NCBI GenBank assembly: GCA_016194635.1
Contig: JACQBC010000026.1
Coordinates: 124,001 to 188,000 of the forward strand
From: Gammaproteobacteria bacterium
Lineage (GTDB): Bacteria > Pseudomonadota > Gammaproteobacteria > UBA6429 > Thiohalophilaceae
Direction of reading: 5' to 3'
Length of the DNA: 64,000 nucleotides
Part shown: positions 1 to 11,014 of the stretch, in pieces
How the letters are laid out: every line of letters starts with the position of its first letter
How positions within the stretch are numbered: the first letter of the stretch is position 1
Made by a program: the position numbers and the translations under genes
Notes under the pieces: model-generated
Database searches by the model: none
Seen by the model: only the letters and a program-made list of their open reading frames with translations
Told to the model about the DNA's origin: nothing

Positions 1-2
1 CC

Positions 3-1103
3 AAGCAGCTGGAGGCGGAAGGCCGCGATATTATTCACCTGGAAATTGGCGAACCGGATTTTCCTACCCCGCAACCTATCGTTGCAGCGGCGCACGCCGC
101 GCTGGCGAACAACCCCATGCACTACACGGCCGCGACGGGTTTACCGGCATTAAAAGCCCGGATCGCAGCGTATTACCAGCAACGCTATCACGTTAGCGTT
201 GCGCCGCAGCGGATCGTGATAACCGCCGGGGCTTCGGCCGCATTACTGTTAGCCTTGGCAGCCGTGTTGGATCTGGGACAGGAAATTTTACTCACCGATC
301 CTGGTTACCCCTGCAATGCCAATATGGTGAATTTTCTTGGGGCGCGCGTACGTCGTATACCCGTGGGGGCAGACAATGCTTATCAATTTACCGCGGCCCT
401 TATTCAGCAGCACTGGTCGACGGCGACCAAGGCGGTGCTATTGGCGTCTCCCTCCAACCCTACCGGTACCCTGATCCCAGAAGCGGAATTAGTGGCGGTT
501 GTGGAACAGGTGACCCGCCGCGGCGGGGTTGTGATTGTGGATGAGATTTACCACGGTTTGGTGTATGGCCAACCACCGCCCTCGGTATTGAACATCACCG
601 ATCACGCATTTGTGATTAATAGTTTCTCCAAGTATTTCGGCATGACCGGTTGGCGCTTGGGCTGGTTAATCCTACCGGAAAAATATTCCGATGTTATTGA
701 TCGCTTCGCGCAAAATATCTATCTGGCCGCTTCTACTCCGGCGCAATACGCCGCATTGGCCGCCTTTGATCCCGCGACGCTCGCACTGTTGGAAACCCGC
801 CGCGAGGAATTTCAGCAACGACGCGATGTGCTGCTGCCCGCGCTGATCGCGATGGGATTTGATGTGGCGCTAGCCCCACAAGGGGCTTTCTATATTTATG
901 CCTCCTGCGCACGATTTACGCGCGATAGCCTGTACTGGTGTGAAGCTGTGCTGGAAAATGCGGGGGTGGCGATTGCGCCTGGGGTGGATTTTGGGGCATA
1001 CCGAGCGCAGAGCCACGTGCGTTTTGCCTATACCACGGGCATGGATAAATTACACCAAGGGTTGGCGCGTTTACGTGACTATATTCAGCCCGTGTTTAAA
1101 TAA
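3..1103 (+). CDS. PLP-dependent class I/II aminotransferase (5' truncated by window edge)
   Basis: The reading frame is open from base 3, and the visible protein begins inside the fold (KQLEAEGRDIIHLEIGEPDF, the usual N-terminal stretch of this family), so the start codon lies before the window. Fold type I aminotransferase marks are present: a NPTG motif, DEIYHGL with the pyridine-nitrogen Asp, SFSKYFGMTGWRLGW with the Schiff-base Lys (codon about 630), and a C-terminal Arg in HVRFAYTT that would bind the substrate carboxylate. The family transfers amino groups between an amino acid and a 2-oxo acid in the cytoplasm. Substrate cannot be read from the sequence; aspartate/alanine-type use is a guess. 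It stands alone, followed by a 113-base gap. Confidence 0.93.
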   Translation, partial: KQLEAEGRDIIHLEIGEPDFPTPQPIVAAAHAALANNPMHYTAATGLPALKARIAAYYQQRYHVSVAPQRIVITAGASAALLLALAAVLDLGQEILLTDPGYPCNANMVNFLGARVRRIPVGADNAYQFTAALIQQHWSTATKAVLLASPSNPTGTLIPEAELVAVVEQVTRRGGVVIVDEIYHGLVYGQPPPSVLNITDHAFVINSFSKYFGMTGWRLGWLILPEKYSDVIDRFAQNIYLAASTPAQYAALAAFDPATLALLETRREEFQQRRDVLLPALIAMGFDVALAPQGAFYIYASCARFTRDSLYWCEAVLENAGVAIAPGVDFGAYRAQSHVRFAYTTGMDKLHQGLARLRDYIQPVFK

Positions 1104-1179
1104 ATTCGTATACTTCGTGGCAGGCATTGATTTTCTAAGCCAAAACTAATTGAGTGTATACAAGTCGTATTAGCTAACC

Positions 1180-1197
1180 CCCCTGGCGCCTCAGGGG
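1180..1197 (+). other. Hairpin just upstream of the DUF6600 gene
   Basis: CCCCTG and CAGGGG form a 6-bp stem with a 6-base loop. It ends about 7 bases before the AGGAGG ribosome binding site of the next gene. No T-run follows, so it is not a clear terminator; it may shape the leader of the downstream gene. Confidence 0.35.
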
Positions 1198-1216
1198 AGT
1201 CCGCAGGAGGATGTTT

Positions 1217-2269
1217 ATGAATATCCAAATCGTGTCGCTTCGGAAATTCGGGGCAATTTTGGGGTTAACACTGATGTTATTAAGCCCCGGGGTGAAGGCC
1301 CATGCCGACATTGATATACAAGTTTTTTATGATGAATTGGCCCCGTACGGTACTTGGATCGATCATCCGCGTTATCACTGGGTATGGTCTCCAAGTGACA
1401 TGCCCACCGATTGGCGCCCCTACAGTCAGGGGCATTGGGCAAATACCCTGGATCACGGTTGGGTATGGGTTTCCGATCAACAATGGGGCTGGGCGCCGTT
1501 TCATTACGGCCGCTGGTTTTTCGATACCGATTACGGCGGTTGGCTGTGGGTTCCAGGGCGGGTGTGGGGGCCCGGGTGGGTGGCCTGGCGCAGCGGCGGG
1601 GAATATATCGGTTGGGCGCCGTTGCCGCCCGAGGCCGAGTGGGATGAGGAACGCGGTTTAGTCACGGATGATTTGGATGACTATTACGGCGTCGAGCCCG
1701 ATCATTGGGTATTTATCGAAGAGCGTTATTTCCTTGCCCCGCGGTTGTACCGGTATGAGTATTTACCCCCGCGTAATCTGTCTATTATCCAGATTACCAA
1801 CAATATCACTAACTTTACGGTTGTTGATCACCGCATTGTCAATCATTGTGTTGATGTCCGGCACATTGAGCACATCACGCGACAACCGGTGCGGGTATGG
1901 AATGTTAATGAGGTGAGCGATATACAGCGGGTGCGTCATACCCATTATGATGTCAACACTATTCCAGTATACCGCCCTGGCGTAAAGGAAATACGCCGGC
2001 AGGAACAACCCATAAAACAATTTTCACCACCGCAATTGCCCATCAACGGATCTTGGCGTGATACACGTCCAATACGGGAGTCGCACGAATCCGTTTGGCG
2101 CCGCCAGGAACAACCGATCAAGCCCTGGGTACGCGCCAATGAACCGAATCGAGTTACCGTCCAGGAACGCGCCGAACCTAAAATCAAACGCCAAGAAGAA
2201 CGCCAACAGCGGATTAAAGAACGCCGTGAATATAACCCGCAACAACATCAGCATCGTAGAGACGACTGA
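1217..2269 (+). CDS. DUF6600-type secreted protein rich in Trp/Gly motifs
   Basis: A secreted protein of about 350 residues. A hydrophobic N-terminal signal ends near VKAHADID. It is followed by about 130 residues of repeated aromatic motifs of the kind GHW, WVWVSD, WGWAPFHYGRW and WVPGRVWGPGWVAW, ending at YIGWAPLPPEA. That pattern is typical of the DUF6600 family, whose function is unknown. The C-terminal third is rich in Arg, Gln and Glu and looks disordered. AGGAGG at 1205-1210 directly abuts the ATG at 1211 but lies 6 bases before the in-frame ATG at 1217, so 1217 is chosen. The 3' end overlaps the convergent sugar kinase gene by 22 bases. Confidence 0.8.
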   Translation: MNIQIVSLRKFGAILGLTLMLLSPGVKAHADIDIQVFYDELAPYGTWIDHPRYHWVWSPSDMPTDWRPYSQGHWANTLDHGWVWVSDQQWGWAPFHYGRWFFDTDYGGWLWVPGRVWGPGWVAWRSGGEYIGWAPLPPEAEWDEERGLVTDDLDDYYGVEPDHWVFIEERYFLAPRLYRYEYLPPRNLSIIQITNNITNFTVVDHRIVNHCVDVRHIEHITRQPVRVWNVNEVSDIQRVRHTHYDVNTIPVYRPGVKEIRRQEQPIKQFSPPQLPINGSWRDTRPIRESHESVWRRQEQPIKPWVRANEPNRVTVQERAEPKIKRQEERQQRIKERREYNPQQHQHRRDD

Positions 2270-3570
2270 TACCCCTGCCGCGCCAGTAACGCCGCGCCGT
2301 AGGCCGCGGCGGTATGCGGCGGGTCATAGATCGGGACCTGGAGTAGCCGCTGGCGAAGTTGTTTCCAGGGTTGATTCGCAGCGCCGCCTCCCACCGTGGC
2401 AATTCGACCGGGGCGGGGAGTGCCTAATTGATGGAGTCGTTGATAGCCTTGGTATTCAATGCGCGCCATCCCCTCTAACAAACCTTGAAAAAATACCACA
2501 TCGTCCGAGGGCCGCGGGGTTAGGCGCGGGACCAGGGTAGGATCTGCAATGGGAAAACGCTCGCCGGGCCGGCATAGCGGATAATAATCGGTGTGGGTCG
2601 GGTGCCCGGGATTAATCTGGGGGGTCATCTGGTGCAGCTGTGGGTCCGTAAAAAATTGCCGTAACACGGCCCCGCCGCTATTCGAGGCGCCCCCCACCAG
2701 CCAATATTCCCCGAAGGGTTGGCTGTAGACACCGTAGGCGGCATTGAAGACCGCCGCGCGGCTAATAATTTTTACGACCAAGGTCGATCCCAGTGACGTT
2801 ACGGCGTCGCCGGGTTGTTGTATACCGGTGGCCAACACCGCCGCGTGACTGTCGGTGCTACCGGCGATCACCGCCGTGTGCGGCGCAAATCCAAATCGTT
2901 TCGCCAGCGCCGTCTCGATAGGAGCAATGAATTCTCCCGGCGGATGGACTTGAGGTAATCCCTGCGTATCAATTTCAAGCTGACGCAACCAGTCGGGCCA
3001 GCGCCGTGCGACGGGGTCATAGCCGGTTTTTAAACAATTATGGCTATCGCTGTGCCCAGGACAGCGGGTGAGCTGCGCCACGATCCAATCGGCTTGGTGG
3101 CAGATATGTTTTACCGTAGCAGGGGTAGGTAACGATTGGTACAGCCAGAGGATTTTAGGTAATCCTGCGCTCACGGTTTGCACCGGGGAATCATGCGGGG
3201 CCAGGGTGTTGAGGTGTTGTACTTGTCGCTGGGCGCGTGCATCGTTATACATCAGCGCCGGTGTGAGCGGGGTATTGTGTGCATCGGTCAGTAACACCGT
3301 GCCGGAGGTGCCGTCGATGGCGAGCGCGGCAACCGCGGACAGATCCACGGTGCCAGACAATTTTCCCAGCAGGGTTACCAACCCCTGCCACCACAACCCC
3401 GGATCTTGCTCGCTTTGTTGGCCTACCGTGCGAGGCGGTGGGAGATCAACATGGGCTTGAGCGATTTGCTGTCGTTGCGCATCTATCACACTGGCGCGGA
3501 TACCGGAGGTACCCAGGTCAATACCTAAAAACCACGGCGGCACGCGGGCCGCGGGCCGTGGGGTATCCAT
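2248..3570 (-). CDS. FGGY-family carbohydrate kinase
   Basis: A 440-residue sugar kinase with the ASKHA fold. FLGIDLGTSGIRASVID is the N-terminal phosphate 1 loop, LAIDGTSGTVLLTD follows, YNDARA is the usual substrate-side segment, and GSTDSHAAVLATG carries the likely catalytic Asp. A GGGAANQPW motif near the C-terminus is the adenosine-binding region. The family phosphorylates pentoses or related polyols with ATP. DSHNCLKTGYDP resembles the ribulose/xylulose-kinase-like branch, but the substrate is uncertain. The ATG at 3570 overlaps the queF stop by one base (TAATG), which suggests translational coupling and decides the start over an in-frame codon 33 bases upstream. Confidence 0.85.
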   Translation of the reverse strand: MDTPRPAARVPPWFLGIDLGTSGIRASVIDAQRQQIAQAHVDLPPPRTVGQQSEQDPGLWWQGLVTLLGKLSGTVDLSAVAALAIDGTSGTVLLTDAHNTPLTPALMYNDARAQRQVQHLNTLAPHDSPVQTVSAGLPKILWLYQSLPTPATVKHICHQADWIVAQLTRCPGHSDSHNCLKTGYDPVARRWPDWLRQLEIDTQGLPQVHPPGEFIAPIETALAKRFGFAPHTAVIAGSTDSHAAVLATGIQQPGDAVTSLGSTLVVKIISRAAVFNAAYGVYSQPFGEYWLVGGASNSGGAVLRQFFTDPQLHQMTPQINPGHPTHTDYYPLCRPGERFPIADPTLVPRLTPRPSDDVVFFQGLLEGMARIEYQGYQRLHQLGTPRPGRIATVGGGAANQPWKQLRQRLLQVPIYDPPHTAAAYGAALLARQGYQSSLRC

Positions 3571-3971
3571 TAGGGCAGGGCAACCACCGCGGGGGCTTGC
3601 CAACCCGGCTGGCGGTGCTCAGCCACCACCGTCGTGTAGAGACCACCGCGCACATTGAACTCGGCGCTCAAGCGCATGAAACGAGGTTGGGTGACGCGCA
3701 CCAGCTCCGTGAGGATGTGGTTGGTGACTTTTTCATGAAATGCTCCGCTATCCCGAAACGACCAGATATAGAGTTTCAAGGACTTAAGTTCGACACAGTG
3801 GTGATCCGGGACATATTCCAGGTTGAGAACGGCGAAATCCGGCTGACCGGTCTTAGGGCATAAACAGGTGAACTCCGGCATGCGGATCCGGATGGTGTAG
3901 TCGCGTTCCGGCGTGGGGTTGGCGAAGGTTTCTAAGCACTTACTGGAGTGCGTGATGGGTGGGTTCGTCAT
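3570..3971 (-). CDS. queF: NADPH-dependent 7-cyano-7-deazaguanine reductase
   Basis: QueF reduces preQ0 to preQ1 with NADPH, a late step in queuosine synthesis for tRNA wobble modification. At 133 residues this is the short, unimodular QueF type rather than the long E. coli type. The motif [15 protein letters not shown] carries the Cys that forms the thioimide with substrate and the downstream Asp general acid. [14 protein letters not shown] is the QueF signature, and FHEKVTNHI with the later Glu completes the preQ0 pocket. It is divergent from smc across a gap of about 104 bases and coupled to the downstream sugar kinase. Confidence 0.96.
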   Translation of the reverse strand: MTNPPITHSSKCLETFANPTPERDYTIRIRMPEFTCLCPKTGQPDFAVLNLEYVPDHHCVELKSLKLYIWSFRDSGAFHEKVTNHILTELVRVTQPRFMRLSAEFNVRGGLYTTVVAEHRQPGWQAPAVVALP

Positions 3972-4075
3972 CGGGCGACGATACCGGAGTGTCGTCAGTC
4001 ATTCAAGCCGGGCTGGGGGTTTTTGTGGCTTGTCAATCTTGTGGATGGCGGGAGCGATCGAGTATCTTAGCGCGC

Positions 4076-7000
4076 ATGCGTTTACGTAAAATCAAAGTGG
4101 CCGGGTTCAAATCCTTCGTCGACCCCACCACCATCCCGCTACCGGGCCAGCTGATGGGTATTGTGGGTCCCAACGGCTGCGGAAAATCCAATGTCATCGA
4201 CGCGGTACGCTGGGTCATGGGGGAATCCTCCGCCAAACAATTGCGTGGCGACTCCATGGCGGACGTGATTTTTAACGGTTCCACTTCGCGCAAGCCGGTC
4301 AGCCAAGCCATGGTTGAGTTGGTGTTTGACAATAATGAAGGCCGGTTGGGCGGGCAATACGCCGCGTATAGCGAGATTTCCACCAAACGCACCGTCAGCC
4401 GCGACGGCCAGTCACATTATTATTTAAACGGCGTGCGTTGCCGGCGGCGTGATATCACGGATATTTTTCTCGGTACAGGACTAGGTCCGCGTAGCTATTC
4501 GATCATTGAGCAAGGAATGATTTCGCGCATCATTGAATCCAAGCCCGAGGATCTGCGGGTATTCATTGAAGAAGCCGCGGGTGTATCCAAATACAAAGAA
4601 CGGCGGCGCGAAACCGAAACCCGGATCCGCCATACCCGTGATAATCTGGATCGTCTCAATGATGTGCGTGATGAGCTGGAAAAACAAATCACCCACCTGC
4701 AACGCCAAGCCAAGGCGGCGGAAAAATACAAGGCGCTAAAAAATGAAGAACGCTTGTTGCAAGCCCAGCTACATGCGCTGCGTTGGCAAGCGCTCGATGC
4801 CAGACTCAAGCAAGTAGAGTCCGAATTGCGTGATAAGGAAACCCAGTTGGAGGCGGCGCGCGCGCAACAACGTCATATCGAAACCGAAATTGAAAAACAC
4901 CGCGCCACTTTTAGCGAGGCGACCGATCAATTCAACCAGGTACAAAGCCGTTATTACGGCGTAGGTTCCGACATTGTGCGTTTGGAGCAATCGATTCAGC
5001 ACACACGCGAACGGCGGCAACAACAGCAACATGATTTGGCCCAATTAGAAAAAGACATTCATACCTCGCAAGCGCATATCGCCAACGATCAGCAACGGAT
5101 TGCGCAGATACAACAAGAACTGGCGGCAATTGAACCGCTGTTGGCCCGGGTGCAACAGGATGAACAACAAGGTCTAGAAAAATTGCACCAGGCCGAGGCC
5201 GCGATGCAGCACTGGCAGCAAGAATGGGAGTTATTCAATCAGCAGGCGGCTGAGCCGGCCCGCGCCGCGGATGTAGAGCGCGCCCGTTTGCAACAATTCG
5301 AGCAACAAGCGCAACAACTGGGTGCGCGTCAAACGCGTTTAAACCAAGAGCTACAGCAACTCGAACAACTCGACCTGAGCACCGAGGTTGATACCAAGCA
5401 ACAACAGTTGCAATCCTTGGAAAACCAGTTAACCCAACACCAGCAGTTGCTACCACAACAGCAACAGCAGATTACGGACCTGCGGCAACAGATTACCAAT
5501 GTCACCCAGCAATGGGACACGGCCCGCAACCAGTTACAAACCCTGCTGAGTAAACAAGCCTCGTTGGCGGCGCTGCAACAAGCCGCGTTGGGCAAGCAAC
5601 AAGCCGGTGTCAACCAATGGCTTGACAGTCAAAATTTAATCGGGGCCAAACGTTTAGCCGAAACCTTGCAGGTGGAATCCGGCTGGGAACGGGCGGTTGA
5701 GTGTGTTTTGGGGGCGCATTTGGAGGCGGTATGCGTACCCCAGCTCGACAACCTATTTAATAACTTACACAGTTTTAGTAAAGGCCAAATTACCTTGATT
5801 GCCACGGATACGGGTCAAGCCGCGGCGGGGGGAAATAAGGCCGTGCGCTTGAGCGCTAAGATTCACACCTCCATGGCGTTATCAGCCATGCTGGATCAGG
5901 TATATGTCGCCGCAGACATGGCGGAGGCCATTGCCTTAAGAACGCAGTTATCACCCCAGGAGTCGGTGGTAACACGCGATGGCATCTGGTTAGGGGTAAA
6001 CTGGCTACGCATTGTTAAAGAACAAGACGTGCATAGCGGTGTATTACAACGCGAACAAGAATTAAAGATCCTCGCCGCTCAAATCGCCCAAGCGCAAGAA
6101 CAGATTGCGCAGCAACAACAGCGACTGGAAGACACTCGCAGTGCCTTGCACGATGCCGAACACGCGCGCGATGCGGAACAAGCTAAGCTACAACAGGCCG
6201 GTCGTCAACACGCTGAACTCAAGGCGCAGTTTGGCGCGTTGCAAGCGCGTTTAGAACAAACCCGTACACGTGTGATGCAGTTGCAACAGGAATTGGCCGA
6301 GGTTCAGCAGCATCTCAGCCATACCCAAGAGCAACAACAACTCGCGCGCGCGCGACAACAACAAGCTCAGGATCTGATGGGTGGCCATGACATTCGGCGT
6401 GAAGCCTTGCAACAACAACGCCACGATTGCCAGCGCAATTTAGAACAGGCCCGTAGCTTTTCTCAACAAACGCGGGATCAAGCGCATCAAACCGGTATGA
6501 AGGCCGAGACCTTCCGCACCGAATTAACCTCGCTGCAACAAGCGCTGCAACGCATCGACTCACAACAGCATCAATTGCAACAACGCCGCGAAGAGCTGCA
6601 GGCGGCCTTACACGAAGCTGACGCGCCGATCCAGCAAATGGCACAGGAGCTGGATACCCTGCTCAAGGCGCGGGTTGAATTGGAAACGCAACTCACCGCT
6701 GCGCGTAATCGTCTGCAAGAAATCGAACAGCAGGTACACGAGATTGAGTCGCACCGTAGCCAGGCTGAAGAAGCGGTCCAACGGATTCGTTCTACGATAG
6801 AGGAGATCCGCCTGGGTTCACAAGAAACCCGGGTGCGCTGCCAAACCATCGAAGAACAGATCTCGGCGGCGCATTTTCAAATCGTAGCATTATTACAAGA
6901 ATTACCACCCGCAGCGTCCGAATCCCAGTGGCTAATCCAAGTTGAAGACGTGGCGCGTAAAATTGAACGGCTGGGGGCGATCAATTTGGCGGCAATCGAA

Positions 7001-7585
7001 GAGTTCACGCAGCAATCCGAACGCAAACACTATTTAGACGCGCAACACAAGGATTTAACCGAGGCGCTGAACACGTTGGAAGAGGCGATTCAAAAGATCG
7101 ACCGTGAAACCCGCACGCGTTTTAAAGAAACCTACGACAAGGTCAATACCAAGTTACAAGAGCTCTTTCCGCGTTTATTCGGCGGCGGTCATGCCTATTT
7201 GGAATTAACCGGCAACGATATCCTGGAAACCGGCATTGCTGTGATGGCGCGGCCACCGGGTAAACGCAATAGCACCATCCATTTGCTCTCGGGCGGTGAA
7301 AAGGCCTTGACGGCGGTGGCCCTGGTGTTTGCGATTTTTGAATTAAATCCCGCCCCGTTTTGCATGCTCGATGAAGTGGATGCGCCCTTGGATGACGCCA
7401 ATGTTGGGCGTTATAGCGATATGCTCAAACATATGTCGGATCGGATTCAATTTATCTTTATCACCCACAACAAGGTGACGATGGAAGTGGCCAGCCACTT
7501 GACCGGTGTCACCATGCACGAGCCGGGCGTATCACGGCTGGTGGCGGTGGATGTGGATGAGGCGGTTAAACTCGCGGCGGTATAG
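4076..7585 (+). CDS. smc: Chromosome partition protein Smc
   Basis: A 1169-residue SMC ATPase. The Walker A motif GPNGCGKS is at residues 31-38. Two long coiled-coil arms flank a hinge around residues 490-640. The C-terminal head has the ABC signature LLSGGEKAL and Walker B PFCMLDEVDAPLDD. With ScpA and ScpB, both encoded near 23-24 kb, it forms the condensin that compacts and segregates the chromosome. The frame is open further upstream, but family proteins begin MRLRKIKVAGFKSF, so ATG 4076 is chosen. The coiled coils are strikingly rich in Gln, with many CAA/CAG runs. Downstream zipA and ligA keep a conserved gammaproteobacterial order. Confidence 0.97.
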   Translation: MRLRKIKVAGFKSFVDPTTIPLPGQLMGIVGPNGCGKSNVIDAVRWVMGESSAKQLRGDSMADVIFNGSTSRKPVSQAMVELVFDNNEGRLGGQYAAYSEISTKRTVSRDGQSHYYLNGVRCRRRDITDIFLGTGLGPRSYSIIEQGMISRIIESKPEDLRVFIEEAAGVSKYKERRRETETRIRHTRDNLDRLNDVRDELEKQITHLQRQAKAAEKYKALKNEERLLQAQLHALRWQALDARLKQVESELRDKETQLEAARAQQRHIETEIEKHRATFSEATDQFNQVQSRYYGVGSDIVRLEQSIQHTRERRQQQQHDLAQLEKDIHTSQAHIANDQQRIAQIQQELAAIEPLLARVQQDEQQGLEKLHQAEAAMQHWQQEWELFNQQAAEPARAADVERARLQQFEQQAQQLGARQTRLNQELQQLEQLDLSTEVDTKQQQLQSLENQLTQHQQLLPQQQQQITDLRQQITNVTQQWDTARNQLQTLLSKQASLAALQQAALGKQQAGVNQWLDSQNLIGAKRLAETLQVESGWERAVECVLGAHLEAVCVPQLDNLFNNLHSFSKGQITLIATDTGQAAAGGNKAVRLSAKIHTSMALSAMLDQVYVAADMAEAIALRTQLSPQESVVTRDGIWLGVNWLRIVKEQDVHSGVLQREQELKILAAQIAQAQEQIAQQQQRLEDTRSALHDAEHARDAEQAKLQQAGRQHAELKAQFGALQARLEQTRTRVMQLQQELAEVQQHLSHTQEQQQLARARQQQAQDLMGGHDIRREALQQQRHDCQRNLEQARSFSQQTRDQAHQTGMKAETFRTELTSLQQALQRIDSQQHQLQQRREELQAALHEADAPIQQMAQELDTLLKARVELETQLTAARNRLQEIEQQVHEIESHRSQAEEAVQRIRSTIEEIRLGSQETRVRCQTIEEQISAAHFQIVALLQELPPAASESQWLIQVEDVARKIERLGAINLAAIEEFTQQSERKHYLDAQHKDLTEALNTLEEAIQKIDRETRTRFKETYDKVNTKLQELFPRLFGGGHAYLELTGNDILETGIAVMARPPGKRNSTIHLLSGGEKALTAVALVFAIFELNPAPFCMLDEVDAPLDDANVGRYSDMLKHMSDRIQFIFITHNKVTMEVASHLTGVTMHEPGVSRLVAVDVDEAVKLAAV

Positions 7586-7608
7586 TTCAACCTAAGGGAG
7601 TATGTGCG

Positions 7609-8373
7609 ATGGACGCCTTGCGTTTATCGCTGTTGATAGTCGGGATTGTGATTATTGCCGGCGTCTATTGGTGGAGTCGGCGATCAAGCGCGGCTACGCG
7701 CGAGGTCGGCACGGCGCCACAATCGCGACAAGCACCGTTATTCAATGCGAGCGCGGCTACTCCAGCGGATGCAACGCCGAATCTCGCCAGAATGCCTGAC
7801 GGCATAAGCCCACGGGCGGACGTGATGCAGGAATTACCAGGCGAGCCGGATTCTCCTCAGTCACAGCGTATTATTCCTAGCCGTTCCACGCGCGCGGCAG
7901 CGGATGTATTGTTTGCGGCCTACACGGGCGAACAGCTGATCGTATCGCTGACGGTGATGGGGCGCCACGGCAAGCGATTCACGGGAGAATCGATCCTTGA
8001 AGCGATGCGTGCCCACCACTTTGAATTTGGCGAGATGCGCATCTTCCAGCATTTTGCCGCGACACCCACGCACGAGCAACCCATACTGAACGTGGCGAAT
8101 ATTCTTGAACCTGGGGTATTTGATCTGGATAAAATGCGCACCTTTGACACGCCCGGCTTGGTGGTATTTATGCGTTTGCCCGGACCGCTTGAACCGCGGG
8201 TCGCATTTGAAAATTTACTCACGGTTGGACGGGGACTGGCGGAGCATTTACACGGGGATTTGTGCGATGAATCGCGCAGTGTCTTGACGCCCCAAACCAT
8301 CGGTTATTTGCGTGAGAAACTCGAGGCCTTTCGCTTTAAACAGCAGATGGCGCAGCTCGGAAAATCGGAATAA
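7609..8373 (+). CDS. zipA: Cell division protein ZipA
   Basis: ZipA tethers FtsZ to the inner membrane during division. The layout is classical: an N-terminal membrane anchor (LSLLIVGIVIIAGVYWW) at about residues 6-22, a basic stretch, a variable linker of about 80 residues, then the C-terminal FtsZ-binding domain from about residue 110 (LIVSLTVMGRHGKRFTGE through GLVVFMRLPGPLEP). It is short at 254 residues because the linker is shorter than in E. coli, which has 328. A ribosome binding site AAGGGAG ends 8 bases before the ATG. It lies 23 bases after smc and 92 bases before ligA. Confidence 0.94.
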   Translation: MDALRLSLLIVGIVIIAGVYWWSRRSSAATREVGTAPQSRQAPLFNASAATPADATPNLARMPDGISPRADVMQELPGEPDSPQSQRIIPSRSTRAAADVLFAAYTGEQLIVSLTVMGRHGKRFTGESILEAMRAHHFEFGEMRIFQHFAATPTHEQPILNVANILEPGVFDLDKMRTFDTPGLVVFMRLPGPLEPRVAFENLLTVGRGLAEHLHGDLCDESRSVLTPQTIGYLREKLEAFRFKQQMAQLGKSE

Positions 8374-8450
8374 ATATACCCTCTGACACTGTCGGCCCAA
8401 ACGTCGGTTTACACTACATCGCGCGGGCAATACCCTACAGGCGCGGGTGA

Positions 8451-10490
<2,040 letters not shown>

Positions 10491-10514
10491 GTTTGCATTC
10501 CAGTTTTTTTATTC

Positions 10515-10931
10515 TTAGTTACTGCCCCAGCACACGCTTGCCGAGGAGGCCGTACCCGTACGTGTTTTTCTACCCAGTTGATCAATGCTAAGGGCTGTAC
10601 ATTCCGCGTCGCTGGTTTGTGTGCCGGTGGCCGCGAGTGTCACGGTATAGGTGGTGGCTGTAAGCGTGGGCACGGTCGCGGCATAATATTTAAGGCCGCT
10701 TGTAATGTTGGTATTAATGGTATAACCAACGTAGGTATTGTTATCCGAAAAATAATTCGCTAATTCATTGTTGATCCGCATCGCTGCCGCGATGGCTTCA
10801 GAGCGATGGCCGCGACGTTGTTGTGCATCAAACAGCGGCCAGGCAATCCCGGCGAGGATGCCGATGATGGCGACGGTGACCATAGCTTCGATAAGGGTGA
10901 AGCCACTCCGGGTTTTATTATTCGTTAACAT
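10515..10931 (-). CDS. pilE: Type IV pilin, PilE-like
   Basis: A 138-residue type IV pilin-like protein. The prepilin leader MLTNNKTRSG is followed by FTLIEAMVTVAIIGILAGIA, with cleavage and methylation expected at the Phe and Glu at mature position 5. The C-terminal part has two Cys (AECTAL and SVCWGS) that could form the disulfide D-region loop. It occupies the place of pilE at the end of the pilus operon, so a minor pilin is more likely than the major fibre subunit, though this is inference. It is separated from pilY1 by a strong intrinsic terminator, so it probably has its own promoter. A GGAAC ribosome binding site precedes the ATG. Confidence 0.88.
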   Translation of the reverse strand: MLTNNKTRSGFTLIEAMVTVAIIGILAGIAWPLFDAQQRRGHRSEAIAAAMRINNELANYFSDNNTYVGYTINTNITSGLKYYAATVPTLTATTYTVTLAATGTQTSDAECTALSIDQLGRKTRTGTASSASVCWGSN

Positions 10932-10970
10932 TGGTATTGTTCCATTGGATGTTGCCCGTTATATATCATT

Positions 10971-11005
10971 AAAAATGTTGATACGGGCGCCCGCCCGTAT
11001 CAACA
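10971..11005 (-). terminator. Intrinsic terminator after pilY1
   Basis: On the minus strand, 10 bases after the pilY1 stop, there is a perfect 13-bp stem (TGTTGATACGGGC / GCCCGTATCAACA) with a 4-base loop, followed immediately by five T. This is a textbook rho-independent terminator. It sits between pilY1 and pilE, so it should stop or strongly reduce transcription from the upstream pilus operon. Confidence 0.9.
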
Positions 11006-11014
11006 TAATGGGTA

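Noticed and set aside
1215-2254. Several long reading frames in other frames of the DUF6600 gene
   Set aside because: They lie inside a gene with a clear signal peptide and motif repeats; their translations show no family features.
3959-4075. N-terminal extension of smc (39 extra residues)
   Set aside because: Smc proteins begin at MxLxxIxxxGFKSF; the extension runs over the queF promoter region.
5010-6600. CAA/CAG-rich stretches as a possible repeat array or CRISPR
   Set aside because: They are Gln codons of the Smc coiled coils, without fixed period or spacers.
10491-10514. Terminator between ligA and pilE
   Set aside because: There is a T-run, but no stem can be formed before it on either strand.
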